NCBI GenBank assembly: GCA_965153455.1
Contig: OZ234493.1
Span: 16,296,213 to 16,360,212 of the forward strand
Reading direction: 5' to 3'
From: Sphagnum compactum
Taxonomy: Eukaryota > Bryophyta > Sphagnopsida > Sphagnales
Length of the DNA: 64,000 nucleotides
Shown here: one piece after another, positions 8,709 to 21,202 of the stretch
Position numbering within the stretch: the stretch's first letter is position 1
How the letters are laid out: each line of letters starts with the position of its first letter
Position numbers and translations under genes: made by a program
Notes under the pieces: model-generated
The model's database searches: none
What the model was told of the DNA's origin: nothing
The model's input: only the letters and a program-made list of their open reading frames with translations

Positions 8709-9026
8709 TTACAATTGGCCCTTTGTATGTAGAATACCTAGGCATGGCAAATAGTTGTTGTGTGTGGAGAGAAACATTATCTTTTTCTGCACCCATCCAT
8801 CCATAAACTCTTTCAGTTGTCCGTAGCTTTCAAATGACTGTTTGCTTTGGAAATCTCGACATTCACAGTTGTCCAAAAGTGTTTCTTGGCCTATGGTAGC
8901 ATACCATTGTTTTTTTGTTGGTGGTACTGATGCTTTGCTTGTTGCAAAGACAGGAAACTGAACTGCAAATTTTGCTATCAAATTTTGGAGTATAGAATCA
9001 AGTCTACTCGAGGAACTTGAAGCCAT
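8709..9026 (-). CDS. Unrecognised 105-residue open frame (doubtful)
   Basis: An ATG-initiated frame on the minus strand begins with an Ala/Ser-rich stretch (MASSSSSRLDS) and contains FESYGQLKEFMDGW. I recognise no family, membrane segment or signal peptide. It may be an exon, a transposon relic or chance. It is listed because it is the only sizeable ATG-started frame between the chromovirus and the pseudogene on this strand with non-repetitive composition. Confidence 0.18.
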   Translation of the reverse strand: MASSSSSRLDSILQNLIAKFAVQFPVFATSKASVPPTKKQWYATIGQETLLDNCECRDFQSKQSFESYGQLKEFMDGWVQKKIMFLSTHNNYLPCLGILHTKGQL

Positions 9027-11389
9027 GATTGCAAAAAGAAAAAATTAGGTTAGTTATTTGTTATGTTTGTCATTCTTTTATACACATTGAAATAGAAGTT
9101 GGAAAGATGGATACTGAAAAGCCATAGGGTGTTTAAATCCCTTCATATTCTTAAATTCACAAAAAGCTTTTTCAGGGTGTTACATCTAGAAATTGTTATA
9201 TGTCTTGTGGTGTTTTGAATCTACTAAAAATATTAGAAGTCGAAAAGGTTTATGAAACTATAATTGAGCACAAGACATATGCTCATTTTTTGAATGTGAC
9301 GCTTGTGATAAAATTCCACTCATTTGTCTTCTTTTCTATCCTCCTCTCTAGATAATTTTTCAAGTGCTTTCCTTTTAGCATGTGATCGTTGTCATTTATC
9401 AAATCTTGTGGGTTTGTGACCCAAGCTGACAACGTTTAGGTTAGTGCTGCAGGAGCAGTACTACTCTATTTGAGAGAGAGACGGACACAATCAATAAAAG
9501 ACGACGTTAGGCCTACCTCCACTCTAGGTCCCATAAGGGACCAACTAGTTTGAGGTCCTTGACCCAAAAAACCATTAGAATTTTTCTTGTAAAATAGACA
9601 ACTATGATGTCGTTTTAGAGGATAGGATGCACCTTGTGTGTGAGGTTCCTCATTTTGGAGGAACACCTTGTTTGTAAAGGTTCTTCAAAATGAGGAAGCT
9701 TATGCAAAAGGTGCCATTTGATGTTGATGTAGAAATTTTACTAAGGGTAATGTGCCCTCCACATACACTAGAAAAATTCTAGTGGTTCTTTACAATTGTA
9801 ATAAGGGACACAAGATGGGAACCCTTTTAGTGTGTTTACCAAATCCTTAGTATTACCTAATTATTCCCCTATCCTCACTCATGAACATGAAAGGGTCGAT
9901 GATACACATTGAGAGACTGCTTCAGCCAATCAAGAAGAATCTTTTTTTCTACCAACCCTTTTGGAGATCACCTTATATTGTGCATATTTACAAGTCCAAA
10001 CTCAGTTTCACAAGTTTCATACGACCACAGTACAATGGCAGCTTCAACACATGTTCCTCAAATTAAAAAATCATGTTTGAAGATTCCATGTTTTAAATGA
10101 AACACTTCAATAGATTCTCTATTTTTGTTCACACAATTTGGTTCTATTAAAAATACATTTTTGGAAAATTTCAACGTTTCTACAAATAATTCAATTAGTG
10201 TCGAGCTGCCAAGGTACTATGGTACTATGGTAAAGTTTTTTTGTGAGTAACTTTGATGCCAATAGTCAAAAGACCTGAGAAAGTCACAAAACCTTCAATA
10301 GAATGACAATGCAAGTCAAAACATTGTGAAGGAATATTTTCAAGAAAACAATTTTATTCTACAACAACTATAGACAAGTTGTAGGTTACATGTTTCATGA
10401 TGCAAACAAAAATCAGACATATAGATCTTGCACATTTGCAGCAGTTGTGAGAATTCCAAACAAACCCTCAAACCAAAAATTGAATGTCTACTAGGTCCAA
10501 TCTGCAACAGTGAAATCTTATGAAATATGAAAGTTATGGACTACAACACAGTGCGCCTCTATCTGCATTCAAGGATCATACTTACCAGCCCCCACACTCT
10601 TTGCGCACTGGAAAGGAAGTACAAAAGCAAAACTATGCCTTTTGGTTAATATTTGATGAATCCACCCACAAAGAAGACTGGTTTATTGCATTCTTGACTT
10701 GGATCAGCTGCATGAACTTCACACCTGAAACTGTAAAACTTGAAGCCTTGACTTTAAAGGAGATCAAAAGCGGGGTGGCAAAACAAGAAGATTCCAGTTT
10801 TGCTTTTATGTTGCTACACAATAAGAGCTTGCTCGTGCTTTGTCGGCACTTTTCCCCCATCGGAATCCATACCCACTGTTTCAAAGTATATGTCTGGATT
10901 AATGAGTAAAACTTCTTTGAATCTGCCTCAGCTGATTATGCGTCTCGCGATACTCACTTTAGACCCGACTGACAATAGTCTTCCATACCTTGCGTGTAAC
11001 CATTTGACACAGTCAGTCTCCAGTTCAACTACAGAATTCTGTTCGAAAGATTGATGAGCATCACCTGAGTGGTCTTGTGTCAATAAGGTACCAAATATTA
11101 TCCTTCCCTACAACCATTCCACCACCACCAACCACACACAAGGATTGCAATAGAGTTATATGGAGTCACTCGGTGAAGGAAAACAGACACAGAATACTAT
11201 GCAGAATATAATTGTTTCCTATTCAGGTGATATTGTTGAAGTCAGGATTATTGAGCATGATGGAGATGCACAATCCCCTTTGCAACCCAGTGTCCAGATA
11301 ATATATAAAGATACAGAATTTCCTGCAAAATATATAAGCAAAAAAGAGGAAGGAAAGGGGAAAAAAATTAACCAACTGTCAAGGAGAAA
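9027..11389. other. Intergenic DNA with one unassigned plus-strand frame
   Basis: The stretch is mostly AT-rich. Base composition becomes more balanced after about 10,500, approaching that of the pseudogene next door. A 129-codon open frame at 10,520-10,909 (plus) has no recognisable domain and may be chance. The minus strand here could hold the 3' untranslated part of the sulfurase relic. No gene is supported. Confidence 0.4.
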
Positions 11390-14300
11390 ATCTCTACCTT
11401 GATGAGGAGCCAAAGTTGCCAGTGGTTGACTCTGACTGTGACAGAAACCGATGGCTTGGTCTATGTTCACCACTTGACCACCAGTTGCCACCTCCTAGCA
11501 CCTGCCATACAATCAATGAAAATTCAGAGTAGCCTTCCTGTAATGGTGAACCCTTTGGGATTAAGACCACTTGCAAGAGGTGGACAATGGGTCCCTAGAC
11601 CACACCCTTCTACTGGCTTCAATGCTTCCAAGGGAGTAGATACATTCTGATGACAGGCACTTCTTGTTAACAAATGCGGGTTTTGGGGACACACTGTAAA
11701 TTGCTGATTGCAGATGCTGACAGTCTGCCAATTATCTTCATTGTTTGGTAGGCTGCCCGAAAGCACTAGGTTTGGCCTAAACTGCAATGCATCAACTTCA
11801 ACACTCACAGGCGCATGTTCAGTATTGCAGACCCCCTTGATCTGCAAATCTGCAGGAACAAACCATGCACAGTGTGTCAACACCTTTCTAAATAAACTTG
11901 TGCACCTTTCAGACGCTTTAATCCCCAATTGGTTGCAAAATCACAAAACACATCCCAGAAAATGCGAACCAGGCAGTGTCAAAGTTTTTATTCAAAGCTC
12001 CCTTGTCTCTTCAACTAGTTCCCACCCAAAATCAAAATGACTAGAAAAGCACAGAATGGGTGGCAAGTAAAACTGGTTTGAAAAGTCCAAAAGTCTGATT
12101 CTCAACCTTCTTTTTGGTGCTTCAAAAACTGAACTTACTATTCTTTTCACCAAGAGAGTCATGGACATACACTGCCATACGCTGGTTTAGCTCATCAATG
12201 CTGGCTTTTGACACAAGAAAAAGTTGCCCCTCATTCACAAAGCTGATCTCTGAGGCTTCATTACTACCCCCATCATCATCATCATCATCATCTCTTTCAC
12301 CAACACCAAAGGTTCTTCACTGCAATTTTCGGCTCTTGGGTTCTCTCCTCAACAAAGTGCAGGGTATCCCTAGAGCTTCTGCAAACCATTCTGCCACCTC
12401 TGGACCATAGCTGTTGCCTCCAGCTCTAAACAACAACAACAACAACAATTGAGAGTTCAGAGAACTCACAAGTCTCTGAATGCCAAATCTCAAATAAATT
12501 TCTGGACACCAAACCCATACCCAATTCAGATGAGCCACAATACTCATGCATACTCAAGCTGGAATCCAGCATACACTCATGCAAGAAAGTGTGTTCTGAG
12601 ACCAATCAGAAGAAGCAACTGTTGCCACAGAGCATCAAATCACTTGTGACAGAACATTAATCTCCTTGTAATGGAATAGCTAGACAATGATTCATGTTTG
12701 GAGCCCAGACTTGGATCATCCCTATTGAGAGGTTAATGGATGTTTGAATTGAAAACATTGAAGAAAGCTGCACTTGATTCCAAGACATTGAAATACATGA
12801 CTTTCAGTCTCACCCGAAACTCAACTCAATAGACAACATAAGAATATCTCTGTGGGCAGTAAAAATACATCCCAACTTGTGAATTTTTTTTCAGTCTGAA
12901 AACTCTTGATGCACATCCATCTTCAGATCATATATCCCACTCAAAAAAAAGAACCCACATTCCTGAGAACAGTAATACAAGGCCAGAAAGATCTCCGTCA
13001 TTTATAATCTAGCAAAGTGCTTTCAGTGACAGTTCAGTGTTTTTATTTTGGTATGTGGTGTTCAGAGCTTGTGAGACAAAATGTTCACGCACTTTCTTCT
13101 GAGTAAGGGTATCTCCAGAATGACTCTGTCTCAACCACTGTGTAATAAAGAAGCCCTGCACACCATATTTCCATAAAGTTCTGGTGTTCAAATGAGGGGA
13201 AAAAAACATGGGTATAACCATGTTTCAGTAATAAACTTCTACACTCTTGACAATGTTCTAGTCTGTCTCTTGGGCATATTCCAATGGAACATAAAAGCCA
13301 TGGGGAATGGAAGAAGACAGGTCTCATAGAACAGAATTGCTTTTGGTTTGGTATGCTTACCACAATCACTCAGAGGCCACACCTGCACTCTGAATCCAGC
13401 ACAGGACTTAATTGGGTAGACAGTCATTGATTCCAATTGTATTGAAGTTGTTGCGTGGGTGTCATTGTCTACTACTCCACTGTTGATGCTATCATCCATC
13501 ATTAGACCACTACTTGCTGTTGAAGTTTCTGATTAAAAAGTTCAACAACCTGTGCCACTGCTCAGTAGTAGAGACCCAAAAGAGCTCATTTTCTCCTTGT
13601 AGCTTGGACATTGCTTCTGTCTGTACTCCAGGGGAAAAAAAGGTTGTTCTGATACAAGAACATCAAAGTATCAACAGAACAGCATTGCAATAAGTGCTTT
13701 ACCCAAATTACTCAAGCCCTTTGATATCCTATCATTCGACATTTCATCAATCCTCTTGACAGTTCAAAATACATGTGAATGAACCTAATCACAGCCTGCA
13801 AGTTTCACATTACTGGATTCAATTGCCAAAGTGCCCTACCATTTTAACTAAGGCATCAAAAACACAACCAAGACAAAAGATATGAACGACATTGAATTGC
13901 GGGAAAAAAAAAATGTTTTCTACAAACAGAAAAGAGGTTCTTCAAGTGCAGCTGAGATTGTGGGTGTCTTCTTACCAAACAATCCTCAAATGTAGACATG
14001 TAACCAAGTGAAACCTGTACAGCTCCTGTTGGTTGCCCATTGATCACATCATGATCATCTCAGCACACCTGGCCTGCCTGCAAATAGTTCATGCCAATCC
14101 TCCTAAGGACTATGAAGAGAGCTTAATGCAGCAATCCTTACAGAGCTCGTATGACTCAGGTGAAAGATCAAACTTGGAGACAGAATGCAACTCGATGAGG
14201 AATAATAGCTTGCCAGCTTTCAGCAGGATCCCTGACATCATAATTTGTATGGAGATCCAGTTGCAAGAGTTGCAAATACTTTGCACATGCACCTGGGTTA

Positions 14301-17300
14301 CAAAAACAGCCCATCTGTGCAAGAAATCAAAAAGGCAATGTTGTTCAATTCATTGCGAAATGAATTTTGACTTTTAACCCAACAAAAGAATCTTTCCTAA
14401 AAGCGACCTACGACTTTCTTTTGCAAATTGCTTGTTTTGAACTACTGGTAGCATCTTGAAAGCAACTTAAACGGAGCAAAATATTTCTCAGAGCTGCAAG
14501 CTTTTCAACTTCATGGTACCCAACCCAAGACCCATCAGCCTGCTTCAGATTGAATACCACAATTGGGCCTTGGTTACACTGTGGGCCCCAGTAATTCTGC
14601 TGTTGCAAAAAACAAGCATCCAACAGAGACAATGACAAACCACAAGATTTTGTGTGATAAAGATTCAGCACTTGCAGATGAAGATTCCAGATGTGAATGA
14701 AACTGGATCATGACATCAATGCACCACTTACTGCTTGATGATGGTGATCATCATCATTGTTGTGATGGTGGTTCCCATATAGAATGCAAACCAGAGTTCC
14801 ACTCCCATGCTTTAAGCCTGCAAGTTTTGTAGCCATGTAGCCGGTCAAGGACCTGGTGTGCCTGCATCACCAATACCTTGTTCTCAATCAGAAGTGCAAG
14901 ATTTGAGCTACAATGATCAGTCAGTTTGAAGCAGTTAAGCACCAAGTGGTATGGAAATGGTGATGGTGTCAGATACTCTGAGTTTGTGAGCCTGAGGTCC
15001 TCACCTACTGATGTTTTGTGGTTGTAGCTGATTGATAACCAAAAATCCATGGCAGAGTGCAACTATGCTGAGAAATGAAGCAGTGCCATCCTTGAGCCAC
15101 TGTTCTGTTCTATCTCATTTCTGCTATGGAAACTGCCACTGTGCCTGTGTACAGGATGTCCACCAGTTCACAAACATTCAACAATTGTGCGCCTTTGCTG
15201 AAAGGAAATACTACAACTACTTTGTTAGCAAAAATATTTTGATGAGCAAAACAAATAAAAACTCTTGTCTGGAGGAACAAGATTGCACAGAAACTACCTG
15301 ATCACTGCAGATAGAACCAGAAGATGACTGCCCTGGATGTCATGAAGAAAAGCTTTGGCTATGACAACCATAAGAAAAAGGCATAAAAATGACATAACAA
15401 TTCACCTCCTGTGAAGTACTTCTTTCTCAGCAGATGCGCAGCATCTGCCAACATCACCACAACACATGATCATTACACAACCCAAAACATAGATTCTGGC
15501 TATCTTATCCATAACCTCAGGAAACTTAAAGGAGCTACCAGAATGGTTTTCCCCAACAAGAATATGGCAAGCAGTAAAATCAAGGAATGTGAATCTTGTG
15601 CTTACCCATCCCGGACAAGAAGTGCTCCCAGACCTGTTGGGTAGTCAAATAACTGCAGCCAGTGACAAACAGCCAGCAGGTTTCTAAGCTGTGAAAGAAA
15701 TCCATTTTTTTTTTGCTCAAGAAAAATCCTCACTGCCCAATGAATTGAGATGCGTGCAAACAAGACCATAGAGAATAGCACAATGTGAAAATTGTCCGCT
15801 TTCACCAGTCGTCAACATCCATGAGCATGAGATTGGACTGTCTTGTTACCTTGTAAATGAGATGGCCACAAAGTCTGCTTCGAATCTAGACTAGTCTGGG
15901 GTTGTAGTACCACATCCCTTGGCAGCATCCACAAGCACCAGCCACTGACCCCTGCTGGGTCAGACCCAATCCTCATTCTCTCAATTCCAACAACATACTG
16001 ATAGATAGATGCCACCAGCACCCTCTTTATAGTGATTGATTGATCAGAGAATATGGATCCAATTCCAGGAATGTCACTACCGCCTAGAAAATCTAGAAAA
16101 TCTTACTTTTTTGTGTCCCTGAATATAAAGTCCATGGGAAAAATGACTAGGTGCTCTTGATGCCAAATGTGCTTATATTGGCATTGTCAGATCCTATGTG
16201 TAAAACTAGAGAGTCAAGTGATGAGTAGTACCTACAAGTGTTTTTTTCCACAATTTCTGCCCTGTTGAATCTGAGTGATGAGATCCAAGTAGAATTTTGC
16301 TCCTGAGAAATTGCATTCAAGGGGAAATGCAAACAAGTGGTAGAGCTCTTGATCCTCTGGCATCGTCCATAACCACCATATCACAACACCTGTCTGTCCT
16401 GAACTCTTTGAAATCCAACACCAAAACTCTTGGCAACATAAGCCAGAACAACATCAAACAGAAAAAGCAAAAAAACCAACTACCCACAAGTTCAAAATCC
16501 AAACAAAGAGAGCTCAGTATCCCCACCTTCACATTCTCCTGTCGGAACCCAAGATCCCATGGGCCTTCGTAGTGGACTCCTGCATTTTATCTGCACAATG
16601 CCTCTCTCATAGTTTCTAGATTTGGAGCTTGGGGGGGAGACCCATTCCACATCCACAGCAAATTATGGCAGTGGCATCGTGATCAAGATCTTTTTCCATT
16701 GTGTCAAGAATGCAATGATGATCTCATGATGATGATGACACCTACAGAAAGATGAAGCCGAGAAAAGGAGATCACATTTCACAAACTGTACTTACTGAAG
16801 AAGAAGAATTGTCTGAGTAGACAAAACTCAAAGTCAGCAGTTTGAAAAACCTCAGATAAGTGACCAGGTGAAAAAAGGATGCTCTCGAATCCTGAGCACG
16901 CTGTTGTGATTCTCCATTGTGGAAAGATACTCACTCTTGCTGCTCCATGGAAAAGTTTCTCCAACTAGCTTCATTGCTGACGTAGCTCCTGCTGTGAATA
17001 CACACGTGTATTCTCTAGCAGGTGCATTGAAGAGATCCAAAACCTGTGAGGGAAAAAAGAAAAAAACATCTTGCTGAATGTTATCACCCACAGGCCAGCA
17101 ACAACCAAACCTCACAAAAGAAAGCATAATTTGCATTATTGTCTAGTAGCTTCTTCTGCAACATAGCAGAAGATTTTTACCTGCTGACAAGCATCGGATG
17201 TCTGGATGCTGCTGTGACTTTGACTGTCTGTTTTCTGTCAAGGGTGTTACTCATCATGTTCCATAGCAACCTTTTGGATTTCCCAATTCACAGCTCTTGG

Positions 17301-17470
17301 GCTGTTTCAAACCTCTCAGGCAATGAACAATCAGATGAGGAAAAGAAATAAAGGGCTGGATATGGGGATTGCTGTAAAGATTTGCAGATAGATCATCCAG
17401 AGTCCTCTCAGCTGAGAATCTGAATGCAATATTGCTCCTGCATGATCCACATACACAGTTCCTGTTTTGA
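11390..17470 (-). pseudogene. ABA3: Molybdenum cofactor sulfurase (ABA3/MOCOS-like) pseudogene
   Basis: Functional ABA3 sulfurates the molybdenum cofactor of aldehyde and xanthine oxidases, using an N-terminal PLP-dependent NifS-like desulfurase and a C-terminal MOSC domain. Exon pieces lie in order on the minus strand: VYVDHAGA (~17.45 kb), VFTAGATSAMKLVGETFPW and STMENHNSVL (~17.0-16.9), LFAFPLECNFSGAKF (~16.3), LVDAAKGCGTTTPD (~15.9), LFDYPTGLGALLVRDG (~15.65), GCFCNPGACAKYL (~14.3), NGQPTGAVQVSLGYMSTFED (~14.0), MTVYPIKSCAGF (~13.4), EVAEWFAEALGIPC (~12.35), FRPNLVLSGSLPNNED (~11.8), PLATLAPHQ (~11.4). Splice-like borders persist, so it is an unprocessed copy. Lesions: frameshift near 17,400; TAG at 15,891; one-base loss near 15,855 in the SF(Y)K lysine motif; deletion plus frameshift near 15,110; TGA replacing Trp at 14,060-14,062; frameshift near 13,140. 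Confidence 0.85.
12272..12292. repeat. (ATC)n microsatellite inside a pseudogene exon
   Basis: The trinucleotide run reads as a poly-Asp tract on the minus strand (ERDDDDDDDGGS), just before the exon segment EISFVNEGQLFLVSKASI of the sulfurase relic. Confidence 0.7.
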
Positions 17471-17513
17471 TGGCAGACATCACTACCCCATAATCTCTCT
17501 TACCCAACAACCC

Positions 17514-17537
17514 CTCTCTCTCTCTCTCTCTCTCTCT
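17514..17537. repeat. (CT/GA)n microsatellite
   Basis: About 11 CT dinucleotides lie just upstream of the first recognisable pseudogene exon. A shorter CT tract sits at about 17,868-17,883. Confidence 0.85.
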
Positions 17538-17539
17538 AA

Positions 17540-18334
17540 GAGAAGACATACCACAATTCGCAGATTGATGTAGCCACAGACATATCACAATTCACACAGA
17601 TTGGGTCCTGCTCAAGCTTTTTCCTGCTTCCTCTCCCTTTCCAAAGAAGAAGAACAGTCAATTTTTTTCTGTCTGCAACCGCAATTGCTCCAGGTAACAA
17701 TAATTATGAGGATTTGCAAAGCTTCCCAAGCAGCCAGAGAGAGGAGTCCCGGGGGGGAGTTTGCGGAGCGACACAATTCTCAAACCACAATTTCAATCAA
17801 GTATTCACATCCTGAGGAGAAAAAATTCTCGACACAAACTCCACAAAAATTCCTCCTCCACAATCTTTCTCTCTCTCTCTCTCGATACCCATGCAGATGA
17901 TGAAAATTGAAGGTTCTTCCCAACAGCCTTTTCTTTTTCCTGGTGAAAACTCGCCAAGAGAAGAAACTTTTTAAAAATCCAAAAATCAATCATTTTATTT
18001 TTGAGGGTTGCAATCAATGGCCAGAAGTCAGAAAAAAACAAAGTTTAGGAAAAAATAGTCAGATTTCTACATTTGATTTCAGTAAATAAAAGCTGAAAAT
18101 ATAGTGAAATGATTAAAGATTTGTGCAGCTTCATAGCCAGATTCGCTAAATCTTCTTATGGATGATCACCACTTTTTCTACATCAGCTTCCAGATGGCTA
18201 TGGATGATCAGCACGTAGGCTGCTTAAAAAATGTCCTTAAAAGAAACAAGCTTCCCTCTTGGCAGAACCAACAAATCCTCTCTTTGTCTGATTTGCTTCA
18301 CCCCACTAGTAAGAGAGGTTTAGGACCAAGGCTT
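17540..18334. other. Upstream flank of the pseudogene, no gene seen
   Basis: The expected first exon of the sulfurase (before VYVDHAGA) was not recognised here. Only simple repeats and short open frames are visible. Confidence 0.4.
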
Positions 18335-18478
18335 GGGCTTTGGATTTGGGCAAGTGCATTTTCCTCCCTTTCACTTTTGGGTGGGCTTTGGATTTGGGCA
18401 AGTGCCTTTTTCTCCATTTCACTTTTGGGCGGGCTTTGGATTTGGGTGAGTGCTGTTTTCTCCCTTTCACTTTTGGGT
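18335..18478 (+). repeat. Three 48-bp tandem repeats
   Basis: Units start at 18,335, 18,383 and 18,431, each beginning gggctttggatttggg and ending ttcacttttggg. The unit length is divisible by three, so an open frame runs through it and gives a 16-residue repeat (GLWIWASAFSSLSLLG). This is more likely a minisatellite than a protein. Confidence 0.8.
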
Positions 18479-18479
18479 G

Positions 18480-19975
18480 TTAATTCGACTTCGGACAAAT
18501 TATTAGCTTTTATAATATTAACTATATTTCACCTTTCCTAATAACTACCTCCATTTTATAATTATCTCACTCCTTTTTCCTATCCAACAACATTGGATAT
18601 AAATAAATAAATTAACATGTGTTTTTTCATGTTCTTGAAATGTATATTAATTAAAATTAAATTTGACATTGACATAAATATATGAAAACAGAAGAAAAAA
18701 TTAAAATAGGTGATTGTCACTGGTAGTGCACAGCAACACGGAGCTCAAATTAAAGAAAACTGCTAGTTCCAGTGACCATGTTTCATGGGAACTGGTTTAT
18801 GTAAGATGGGTATTTTGGTGATGGTCACTGCTACAACTCCAGAGTCTTTCTGGATTATAATGCACTAATGGCATGCACACGTTTGTTCTCAAACTTAATA
18901 GATATTGATGGACCAAATCTGTTGAACATAGATATATTAAAGCCCTGAACTTTTTAGTATTAATAATACAATAGAATATCCTGCATGGCATTCCAGTACA
19001 ATAATATATATATTGTTGCAGCAGCTGCTGCTGCTGCTGCTGATCTCTGATCTGGGCAATCAGCTAATACAAGTTTCCAGAAAATGTTTTAAGGAGCGGG
19101 TGATGATCTAATTCTTCCAAATCATCAAACACCTCAGCGACCTTCATGTACTGAATCACTACAGTACTTGAATTATTGTCAGTACAACTAGCTAGCTAGC
19201 TAGCTAGCTAGCACGCACTCCATGACGTTCCAGCTCCTGTACAAACTAGCAGTTGAGTTGCTGCAACTGAGACAATTTTGGTGGATCAATCCCCTAGCCT
19301 ACTAGTGTTGTAACTGAGAATGAACTCGGATCATTAGCTAGCTAGATCTGCAACAGCTAGCTAGGATCGATCTATGAAATTCAATCAGTTGCACATTAAT
19401 ATGATGATGACCATGAATTGTAGATCTAGTTGATTTGTATACTGATGATGATCAGATTCAGCTTTCTGCACCTCGAGTTATTGCGTTCCATGCTAGCTAG
19501 AGATTGTAATTGGAGTAGTACTGATCTTCTACTTGTTCAAGAAATGCAGCAATTTATCGCGTCATTAAGCTTGATCTAGGTCGTCTTTACAGCTTGATCT
19601 CACGTTGTACTAGCTAGTTTGCAGTATGTTTTCCTCATGATCCTCTGGCATGTCAAATTACTGTAAGACGTTCACCCAATCATACTAGTCGATTAGCTGC
19701 AGCTAGCTAGCTAGCTAGCTAGCTCCCTAAATAAATCAGCTCACTTGCAATGAGTTTTAATCTTCAGGGAGTTATTAATCCGTCAACAATAGCTAGCTGA
19801 TCATGTGCTATAATCCTGTCATGAAGACTTGCGGATAGATTCGGTCTAGTGGGCGCTGCTGCAGGAGCAGTTTTGGAACTTTGGAAGCTTGGCGGGATTC
19901 ATCTAATGATCTAGTCTAGAAATCTTTCTCAAATGCAGGTAGCTCCTCATGATGGATGGTACCATATGTGAATTG
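18480..19975. other. 3' flank of the minus-strand expansin; AGCT-rich
   Basis: No gene seen. Simple repeats include (CTG)n at about 19,023-19,042 and AGCTAGCT runs at 19,188-19,212 and 19,701-19,724. Scattered CTAG/GATC words give this flank a composition unlike the AT-rich DNA further away. Confidence 0.5.
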
Positions 19976-21202
19976 TTACCACCGGAATTGGCTACCCTCA
20001 AAGGTTTGGCCGAATTGCCAAAAGGTGTCGGCTACATTATAGGAGACAACCGTCTGGCCGTCACTGGTGGTTGTCATGAAGGAGAGCGTCTGTCCATACA
20101 GAACATTGCCTTGGTGCTGCCAATTCTGGCCCCAGTTTTGCTGCATTGGCTCCCAGGACCAGTTTGTTCCTTCTGCCATCACTGACACCTTCTGCACGTC
20201 CCCGGCTCCTCCCACGTTTGTGATCAGCACCAACAGGAACCAAGGGTTGCCATTGATGGTGAAGCGCAATCCTCCTCGTCTCTCACATGGTACCCTGCAC
20301 GCACCACATCGCAACCGCTATAAGATCACAAGCTGGCTTACAAACGGGAACTCGTGTACATAAACCCTTCTAGATCGAACTTTCCTCCCTGTGAGGTTCC
20401 TTGGGAATGTTGCAACACCCCTTGTGTTGCACAATTATTCCCTGCGTTTGTTTGTAGTCTATTCGTGAAGGTAAAGTTAGACAATTCTCCCACAAGGGAA
20501 GGAATCATCCAAGAGCTCTGAGTTGTGGGTGTGAATTTACATTACCTCTTGTAGAAGACGGGAACAATTCCAGCAATGGGCTGGGCGAGCTGGATGAAGG
20601 CAGGGACAGCCAGGTCGAAGTGGTGGAGAGGAGGGTTGCACCACCCGCCGTCGTCGTTGGGTAGCGCCCAATTGGGAGGACAGAAATTAGTGGCTGTCAC
20701 AGTCAGGATAGGTGCGCCAGGCACGCACCATCGAGGCTGGTTGCATATCAGCTTGTAGCAAGCTCCACATCTCAAGCCTCCATCGAAAAGAGCCGTGCTC
20801 AGAGCTGCTGTGTTGGTGCCATAGCCTTGACTGTAAAGGTTGCCATATCCGCACGCACCACCTATGGCAGCAGCAACAGCAGAACACCAGCAGAAGATTT
20901 ATCAGACTTGCACGGGCATTCAAATCCTCAAAACACACGCACGCACGCACACACATTCTGACACACATTGTTCAAGTCTCACCTTGAGTGCCAGCGGCAT
21001 CATCCCCACCATAGAAGGTAGCATGGGCTGGTTTCCAGTAAGTATCACCAGTGTAGCCTCCAGCAGAGACTTCACACAAGCGTGAAGCTCCGATCATTAA
21101 CACAGCAGCTAGCTGCATCACTAGCTGCAATTGCTGCTGCATCCGACCCATGAGTAGTACTGATCTGCTCGACCGAGTCGACTTCATCATACAGGCAGCC
21201 AT
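19976..21202 (-). CDS. EXPA: Alpha-expansin, three exons, intact
   Basis: A secreted wall-loosening protein that disrupts non-covalent cellulose-xyloglucan contacts without hydrolysis. Exons: 21,202-20,983, 20,861-20,546 and 20,294-19,976, joined in phases 1 and 2 by GT-AG introns of 121 and 251 bp, giving 284 residues. The first ATG is used; ATGs at 21,190, 21,187 and 21,151 are in frame, and the last puts the hydrophobic signal segment ([14 protein letters not shown]) near the N-terminus, so the protein may be about 267 residues. The GH45-like domain starts HATFYGG and GACGYGNLY and has conserved Cys, the alpha-type GWCNPPL insert and the HFD motif. The C-terminal CBM63 domain keeps surface aromatics ([19 protein letters not shown]). 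No lesion seen. Confidence 0.93.

Noticed and set aside
18158-18541. 127-codon frame with repeated GLWIWAS
   Set aside because: Built on three 48-bp tandem repeats; no signal of selection and no homologue known to me.
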